Part shown: piece by piece, positions 57,407-64,000 of the stretch
Numbering within the stretch: the first letter of the stretch is position 1
Layout of the letters: every line of letters starts with the position of its first letter
Source of the DNA: Mixophyes australis
Lineage: Eukaryota > Chordata > Amphibia > Anura > Limnodynastidae
DNA: 64,000 bases
Direction: 5' to 3'
Assembly: GCA_036250195.1 (NCBI GenBank)
Contig: JAVHZZ010000003.1
Span: forward strand, 19,120,504-19,184,503
Program-made: the position numbers and the translations under genes
Notes under the pieces: generated by a model
Databases searched by the model: none
What the model saw: the letters and a program-made list of their open reading frames with translations, nothing else
Told to the model about the DNA's origin: nothing

Positions 57407-57983
57407 AGTGTGGGCCTCTGTGCTGTGTGCTGCTGCGTGCAGTGTGGTCCTCTGTGCAGTGTGGGCCTCTGTGCAGTGTGGGCCTCTGTGCCGTGTGGTC
57501 CTCTGTGCTGTGTGGGCCTCTATCCAGTGTGGTCCTCTGTGCACTGTGGTCCTCTGTGCTGTGTGCTGCTGCGTGCAGTGTGGTCCTCTGTGCAGTGTGG
57601 GCCTCTGTGCAGTGTGGGCCTCTGTGCCGTGTGGGCCTCTGTGCCGTGTGGGCCTCTGTGCCGTGTGGGCCTCTGTGCCGTGTGGTCCTCTGTGCCGTGT
57701 GGTCCTCTGTGCTGTGTGGGCCTCTGTGCCGTGTGGTCCTCTGTGCAGTGTGGTCCTCTGTGCTGTGTGGGCCTCTGTGCCGTGTGGTCCTCTGTGCTGT
57801 GTGGTCCTCTGTGCAGTGTGGTCCTCTGTGCCGTGTGGGCCTCTGTGCCGTGTGGTCCTCTGTGCCGTGTGGTCCTCTGTGCAGTGTGGTCCTCTGTGCA
57901 GTGTGGTCCTCTGTGCAGTGTGGGCCTCTATCCAATGTGGTCCTGTGTGCAGTGTGGTCCTGTGTGCCGTGTGGTCCTCTGTG
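57407..57983. repeat. 17-bp minisatellite, about 34 units
   Basis: Units are GTGTGGTCCTCTGTGCA or GTGTGGGCCTCTGTGCC. Three units make 51 bp, so all frames repeat every 17 codons and several stay open on both strands. The long cysteine/valine-rich and histidine/threonine-rich frames are therefore not genes. Confidence 0.95.
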
Positions 57984-58992
57984 ATTTGAAAATCATTATG
58001 TAATGTGAATTACAAAGAGGACCTCTGTACCATGACAGTCTCTGTGCAATGTGAGTCACTTGGCATTGTGGACTAGCAACGTAGCAATAGTATCTATGCA
58101 GTAGGGTCCCTGTGTTGTCTGGCTCTGCAGTTATAAGATTTTGGATCGGGATCTACAGTATAGTGGATTCTGTACTCCGGGTCAAGATGTCTTTATCTAT
58201 CTGGGGACCTTGTTGAACAGTAACGACTATAACTTCCCCAACAAGAATGGTCTTTTTTCATCTCCAAATGATCCCCTACCAGGATAGGCATGGTTCACCA
58301 GATCCACCTCCAGCTGACGTCCAAGTACAGACCCATTTCTGTAGACCTTCTCCGGCCTTTGAACCTACAGAATCATGGAAGCTGAGGAGCCTACAGAGGT
58401 AAGTATCTCTCCAGCCGTAGATCCACCACTTGGGTAGTGTAGGGTTAAAGACAGACATGTTGACATGGTGCTTTCCTACAAAATATGATATTATTTGATT
58501 ATCATGTTTCATTATTCACAATAGAATGAAAAACGCTATAAAAACCGTCTGAAATAAAATTGTTACACAAGACAGATGTAGTGAGAATATCTACCAAATA
58601 TCACAGAGATACGGGAGATAGAGTCTGACATTATGATAAGCTTGGAGGTTTTAATAGTGTTCTGAAGCCAGATTAATCCCATCTGCTCACCTAGGTGATA
58701 ATTACTGTCATCACATTAGATTGCATCTTATGTATTTGTTTGTAAGCCCTAAAGCGCTCTGAGCATTCGTTTATTCATTTGTTTATTATGACTGATTTAG
58801 AAGATCTCAAAAGATACCGAGGTGCACGTCATGCAGTATATGTGTAAATGTAACAGCCGTGTTGGTGGATGTATACAGGCTCAGAGGACGCACATATGAC
58901 ACGTCTGTGAAAAATATACAATATCTACGCTGGTGTGAACCTTGCATACAAAACAGGGACATTTACTGTAAAGAAGGCGGCTGTATGGTAAC
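57984..58992. other. Unassigned DNA
   Basis: No gene recognised other than the weak candidate exon at 58283-58398. Confidence 0.45.
58283..58398 (+). other. Candidate start-codon exon
   Basis: A pyrimidine-rich tract ends in CCCCTACCAG before 58283; the segment ends ACAGAG followed by the donor GTAAGTAT. An ATG at 58375 (AATCATGG) would give MEAEEPTE before the splice. An earlier ATG at 58290 opens a longer frame that stops inside the segment. Signal-based only. Confidence 0.22.
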
Positions 58993-59578
58993 TAGAGATG
59001 CTCAGTGACCCCCGTGAACTGGTTTTGGTTTTGGATCTAGATTAGCTTCGTCTTTTGGTTTTGGCAAAACCGCCATCGTTTGTTTTGGTTTTGGATTTTT
59101 TTTTTTTTAAAAAAAAAACCAACCCTAAAATATGATAAAATTGCATAATTTTGCTCTTTTTTTTGTTCCTACATTATTATTAACCTCAATAATACTAATT
59201 TCAAGTCATTTGCAGTCAATTTCGACCACCTCACAGGTCACAATATTATTTTCATACACTTTTGGACAAATACTGCAGCGACCTGGCTGGATGGTAAGCG
59301 ACAGAGCAATGACACAAACACACGGCAGTTCCTAGCACATCTAGGACACATTGGCACACAGCAGTGGCAGAAAAGATAAATGGGGGTCCGCCCTCCCTCC
59401 CTCAATCCGTGATTTGGGATCTTTAAAAGGAATTCAAAACTCGCGAGATCCAACGATGTAACAATGACGTTTTGCTTCGTTTTCAATTCCGAGGGCGCGC
59501 GACAGTACCGAGCCGGTATTCGGATCTGCTAAGTTCGGGTGTGTTTGGTTCTCGAGGAACCGACCCTGAGCATCTCTA
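58993..59578 (-). mobile_element. Short non-autonomous hAT element, TAGAGATG family
   Basis: Left border TAGAGATGCTCAGTGACCCC is the right terminus in reverse; right border GAGCATCTCTA is the left terminus in reverse. Flanks ATGGTAAC (58985-58992) and ATGGTAAA (59579-59586) form an 8-bp duplication with one mismatch. The interior matches the copies at 16.0 and 23.6 kb on the other strand. Confidence 0.9.
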
Positions 59579-59586
59579 ATGGTAAA

Positions 59587-60025
59587 AGGGACAGAAGCTG
59601 ACTGTATTCAGCCTATCTAGTGACATCACAGAGGCGCTGGGTCCTTTTATTGTATTTATTGAGAGGCAGAAAGCCAGTTGTTGTTATTTATGTTTGTATA
59701 TCAGTATGTGGGTATAATTCCTGAATGGGCTCCTTGAGGATAGACCTACCAGGGACATAGTTCTTCTGATGAAGCAAGGTGAGAACTTTAGATGGCGCCT
59801 GACTGTCGTCTCCTAATTCCTATCCTGCTTCTCCTGCTTCTCCTCCCATCCCGAAGGCTGTACTTATGGACTGCGCTCTGCAATGCTGACGCGAGAAGAA
59901 GACATTTACTCTCTGTCCTTCCCCTACTCCTCTCACCGTGTCGGTCATTATTCAGGGGCGTTATTACAATAGGGGGCGTGCCACGTGCTTCTGAAGTGCT
60001 AAATGTTCCTTTCCACCGCCCCTCT
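59587..60025. other. Unassigned DNA
   Basis: Nothing recognised. Confidence 0.4.
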
Positions 60026-60490
60026 CAGGGGCAAACGCAGGATTTGTAGAGAGGGGTTTCCATGGCACACCACCAGCTTGCATGGGGGCGTAGCTATAAT
60101 TTTAGACAGTGCTTGGCTGCTCTCCAACTCTTCCTATCCCCATCATATACACGGGCAATGCTGCATGCACTACTGTTAGGGGCACACAGCTCTCCCTTTT
60201 CGAGCAGAGCCGTGTGAAGCAGGACCTACCTCCCAACTGTCCCTACAATCAGGACAAAGTCCTGGTTGAGTGTGTCAGAGCAGTTGACAGACTGTCCTGC
60301 TCTCTCCTACCTGTTCTCAATCCTTGTTGGGGAGAGATGGCTGTGAACAGTGCAGACAGAAACGATCTGCATACAATCTGCAAAGTGGCTGGTCCCGGGG
60401 CGGGGTCCAGCTTCCTTAAGCATACAGTACCCCAGGCTGGGAGGGGGGTTCCCAGGCACTAGAACCCCCCCCCCTTCCTCGGTTTGCCTA
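60026..60490. mobile_element. hAT-like MITE, CAGGGGCAAAC family, with insertion
   Basis: It starts CAGGGGCAAACGCAGG and ends CCTCGGTTTGCCTATG, as at 2477-2775, but holds about 170 extra bases from about 60225 to 60400. It includes a C run near 60466. Target duplication unclear. Confidence 0.7.
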
Positions 60491-61649
60491 TGCCTCTCAT
60501 CCCCTCAAAGCAGCCAGTTTACTGCCGTGCACCAGTAGCCCACTGTGTCGCCATGCTGCCCATGTGACACGGCTTTGCTTTCTTTTACAGTCTGTCCAGA
60601 CTTTGAGGAGCTGTAAAGTTCGAAGGTATTAAAAATCGAAGCACCGAAAAAGGTGCTATAGCCAATCAGACAGTTTTCTTTTAGATTCTAAACTGCACCA
60701 AAAAAACGTCAGTTCTGACTTTTTCACCCGTGCACCAGGTTTCAGAAATGTTCCCTAAGGACAGCAGGTACGTCCCAAAAGTAAGGGCTTCGTGCTATTA
60801 GTGTAAGGAGTGCAATCAGGGTACCTCTACTTTTATGGTGCTCATTATTCCCAGTAGATTTTTTTGCTTAAATATTGTTTTTATTATGTTTCCTTTATCT
60901 TGTAATCTGCACTAGGAAATTCACAGTATCCAATGATTGCTGTAGGCAACACCAACTTTCTCCATTGCACCAGTTTTCATAAACATCCCCCAAAGTGTTT
61001 ATTTCTGTTCTGTTCGTATGAAGTATTGTGCGGGGCTAAGTCACGTTCTGCTCTAAAAAGATTTGAGATGGCCGAGAACGATGTTATACCAGAGATATGT
61101 GGGTGAAAGGGACTTTTTGGCACACAAGACATATCTGTCAGCTGGGTGGAAAACATGAGTAGCAGGAGAGGAAACAGAATCTAAACCACCAAAGACACAA
61201 AATATCCTCTGGGTCTAGTTACAAATGTTTGTTATGTTGGAGAGTCTGAGAACTCGATTCCCGAAATCCAAAATACCCTACAAAGGACCAAATTATGCCT
61301 ACTTTCACTCTTTCCTCGTGAACCAGTGCAGGCTCGTTCTGGCCTCTAAAACGGTACTTTATTCCACCGTTGGATTACTTTAACGCATTAGCTACGCCCT
61401 CCTACAGCTTTAAATAAATTCATTGATTTATCGTTTTTTCTTCTGTACATTTTACTCTAGTATTTATATAATCAGGGGGAGGTTACTCACATGCTATGTC
61501 TCTGCGTTGGATACAATCGTATCCAGAAAGCAGCTTGGTGGTGTAACCCATTGAAACAGAGATAAACATCTCTGCCTGATGATATGATTGCATGGCTGAA
61601 ATGTCCAGAAGAAATATAAAGCAATGTATTCAATAAGAGTTGCAGGAGG
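60491..61649. other. Unassigned DNA
   Basis: More than 1.1 kb without a recognisable gene or repeat. Confidence 0.45.
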
Positions 61650-61723
61650 GCATGTGACTGAGTTCTCTGTACAGCGCTGTGAAATCAGTGACGCTATATA
61701 AATAAATGGTGATGATGATGATG
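61650..61723 (+). mobile_element. V-SINE 3' tail fragment
   Basis: TGAGTTCTCTGTACAGCGCT, GACGCTATATAAATAAATGG and GATGATGATGATG: the last 75 bp of a V-SINE only. Confidence 0.8.
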
Positions 61724-61984
61724 TACAAGCCAATAAATAAACTTTGTCTGAATGTGGAAACCCCCTTTGAAGTTACCAGAATAACCACCAGTGATCCCAT
61801 GGCTCAGTAGAATTATAAAACATTTTTATGTATCAACTCTATTTATTGAAAGTTCAGCAGGTAATATCAGGCAAGGACGTTATAAAGACAATAAACATAT
61901 AAGCATTCAAATACAGAATCATAAGTGTAAATAATATTTGTAGCAAACAAGAATGAAGGAACATCGATATGGTATTGAACTTGC

Positions 61985-62020
<36 letters not shown>

Positions 62021-62128
62021 TTCAACAGAAGGAAGAGAAAAGAAAGAGTTTAGATAAAAGCACAGTGTGGCTGGCGCTATGAAGAAATAGGAAACAGACA
62101 AAGAGAAGGAGTGAAGAGAGGGGTAAGG
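61724..62128. other. Unassigned DNA with (TAG)n microsatellite
   Basis: A TAG microsatellite of about 11-12 units lies at 61985-62020. Nothing else was recognised. Confidence 0.5.
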
Positions 62129-62136
62129 GTTAGGAA

Positions 62137-62763
62137 TAGAGATGCTCAGGCTCGGTTTTCTTAAAACCAAGCCCACCCGAACTTAGGGGATCCGAGTACA
62201 CTCGCAAGCCAGCTCGTTACTTTTGCGCGTCCTCGAAATTGAATCGAGGCAAAACGTCATTGTTGCGTTGTCGGATCTCACAGGTTTTGGATTCCATAAG
62301 TACCTCCCTCCCCAGGAGATTCAGTGCCATTGCTCACACAGAAACAGGGATAGCAGTGTTCTTGTCACTTTCCAGTCTCCAGTGACATTGCTCAGTGCCA
62401 TTGCTCACACAGAAACAGGGGTAGCAGTGTTCTTGTCACTCTCCAGTCTCCAGTCACATTGCTCAGTGCCATTGCTCACACAGAAACATGGGTAGCAGTG
62501 TTCTTGTCACTTGACAAAACTTGATTGGAAATTATTGTAAATTAATGTTATTGAGGTTAATAATAATGTAGTGATAAAAAAGAGCCAAATTATGTGAGTT
62601 TAGCAAAAAAAAATAAAAAAAAATGGATTTTAGGAAAAAAGATCAGGATCCAAAACCAAAACACAGGAGGGCAGTTTTGCCATAACCAAAACCAAAGCAC
62701 GAAGTTAATCCAGATCCAAAAATCAACCCAAAACCAAAACACGGGGGTCAGTGAACATCTCTA
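62137..62763 (+). mobile_element. Short non-autonomous hAT element with 71-bp internal repeat
   Basis: Begins TAGAGATGCTCAGG, ends GGGGGTCAGTGAACATCTCTA. Flanks GTTAGGAA (62129-62136) and TTTAGGAA (62764-62771): 8-bp duplication with one mismatch. About 2.7 units of a 71-bp repeat (TCAGTGCCATTGCTCACACA at 62321, 62392, 62463) lie inside. Confidence 0.9.
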
Positions 62764-62771
62764 TTTAGGAA

Positions 62772-64000
62772 CCAGGAGGAACAAAAAGCTTAAATAATTA
62801 TGTTAACGAGGGGGTTTGGATATGGAAGTCGGAAGCCCAGGGTACCCATATTTTGTTAAAAGATTTAGAGCTATTGTTAAGAATGCCGGTCATATATTCC
62901 ATTTTATATATGTACCAAATTCTACCAATAATCGTTTGTAGCATCGGAGGATGGGTTTGTTTCCAATCAGCAGCTATGTGACATAAGGCAGCTGAAGCAA
63001 TGTATCTGATGGACAGTAGCAGATGGGATCCCAAGTGGTAAGAGGACAAACCTGGTGGAGAGAGGGATGTCAGTTTGTAATGTTTGGGACTCAAAGTTTT
63101 GGAGCTATAAAGCATTTTTGATACAAAACAAAAAGACACTTGCTGCTGATGCTTGTCCTTAACGCTACATTACTGTGTGTATCTAGCAAAATGAAAACAT
63201 GAGGTATTGGTTCATATTTTGATCAAAACATTTTAGCCTGCATCCCAGCGTAAAGGGTATCTCATGGTATGCAGGTCCTAAACTGACCTATATTCTTCAA
63301 ACACCACAAAATACAGATAAAATCAGATGCTCTCGTCTCCCAAGTATAGGGGCTTACATCTAGCTAGTGATACATGTGTCCAACTACAATTACATGATCA
63401 ACATTTATCTAGTCGACACCAGGGTTGAAAAGTTAACAATAATGACGGTTTTATTAGGTCGACAATTCAAATATAAACAGTATTATTAGTTCAACAATAA
63501 TATCCCTAACCCTAACCATATCCCTAATCCTAAATCCTAATCAGAACGGGGGTGGGAAGGGCCGTACGAACGTAGGCAACCTACAGTCAGGGCGTGCCAA
63601 GGTCAGGAAGAGGCGTTTCGATCCTTATGTGGCCGACTGAAGTCCAGGGCAGGTGTGTCGACTGATAGGGATGACTGGCATGTCATAGTCTTTGTATTAA
63701 AAACTACACGTACGTGTGCCATCCTGGTTTATGTATAATAATGTAAAGAAAAAAAAATTCTAAAGCACATATTTTTTATTAATGGCTATATATAATGTTG
63801 TTCATTTATTTGCAAAACAATTATATATTTTTGTGCATGCGTTCTGATGGGACTTTGCATTGTACATACACATGTGTGTGTATCCTGCAGTCTGTTGTGT
63901 CTGTCCAAATATGGCAAGTACCATTTGGCAGAGCGTACTTACACCCAGATTCAAATAGAAATGCATCCTGAGATCTGCGTGCACGTGAATACTGGCAAAA
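62772..64000. other. Unassigned DNA to the window end
   Basis: No gene recognised. A possible inverted pair around GTCGACACC (63412) and GTGTCGAC (63653) may mark a short MITE. CCCTAACCCTAACC occurs at 63504-63517. Confidence 0.4.

Noticed and set aside
56732..58003. 423-codon plus-strand frame and overlapping 190-203-codon frames on both strands
   Set aside because: They are produced by the 60-bp and 17-bp tandem repeats, whose unit lengths keep frames open.

Overview
The window looks like transposon-dense vertebrate DNA, most likely from an amphibian (frog-type) genome. This rests on the mixture of repeats: tRNA-headed V-SINEs whose tail matches an L2-clade LINE, BED-finger hAT transposons with many short derivatives, a chromodomain Ty3/Gypsy element, a Tc1/mariner relic, and abundant ACTACAAG-type foldback repeats. 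No bacterial-style operon, CRISPR array, rRNA gene or convincing intact host protein gene is visible. Almost every long open frame is a decayed transposon protein or a by-product of a tandem repeat.

Layout. 0-9 kb: a palindromic MITE beside a Tc1 transposase relic, two V-SINEs, two MITEs and a 3.4-kb array of about 99 copies of a 34-bp repeat. 9.06-13.89 kb: a complete-ended Gypsy chromovirus on the minus strand with 5-bp target duplications and an internal deletion that removed the protease. 13.9-24.4 kb: an AT-rich stretch with a very large imperfect palindrome centred near 14,560, then several hAT derivatives, a seven-hairpin cluster at 17.7-18.0 kb and a cluster of ACTACAAG foldbacks at 22.2-22.6 kb. 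26.5-30.8 kb: a hAT element that has lost most of its transposase but carries 25 copies of a 100-bp repeat with 300-bp higher-order structure. 31.7-32.6 kb: a CT-rich tract. 35.6-40.2 kb: a GC-rich unassigned segment split by a 2.6-kb L2 element. 40.2-42.0 kb: a truncated minus-strand hAT copy with a 212-bp MITE nested in it. 42.55-46.76 kb: the fullest hAT copy, with transposase pseudogene and 8-bp target duplications. 46.8-64 kb: CT/TA microsatellites, a 148-bp array, V-SINEs, a probable solo Gypsy LTR, a second L2, 60-bp and 17-bp minisatellites, more hAT derivatives and two weak candidate host exons at 57.1-58.4 kb.

How the parts relate. One hAT family (terminus TAGAGATG) is present at least seven times; six copies have 8-bp flanking duplications (three perfect, three with one mismatch). 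Copy 42551-46756 shows the transposase domains, copy 40156-42028 keeps part of the BED zinc finger that the first lost, and the 0.56-0.69-kb copies are the probable non-autonomous passengers. A paralogous empty site at 18,881 documents one insertion. The V-SINE tails match the L2 3' end inside the same window, as expected if L2 reverse transcriptase mobilised them. The element proteins visible here are disabled, with the partial exception of the uninterrupted RNase H/integrase/chromodomain frame of the Gypsy copy.
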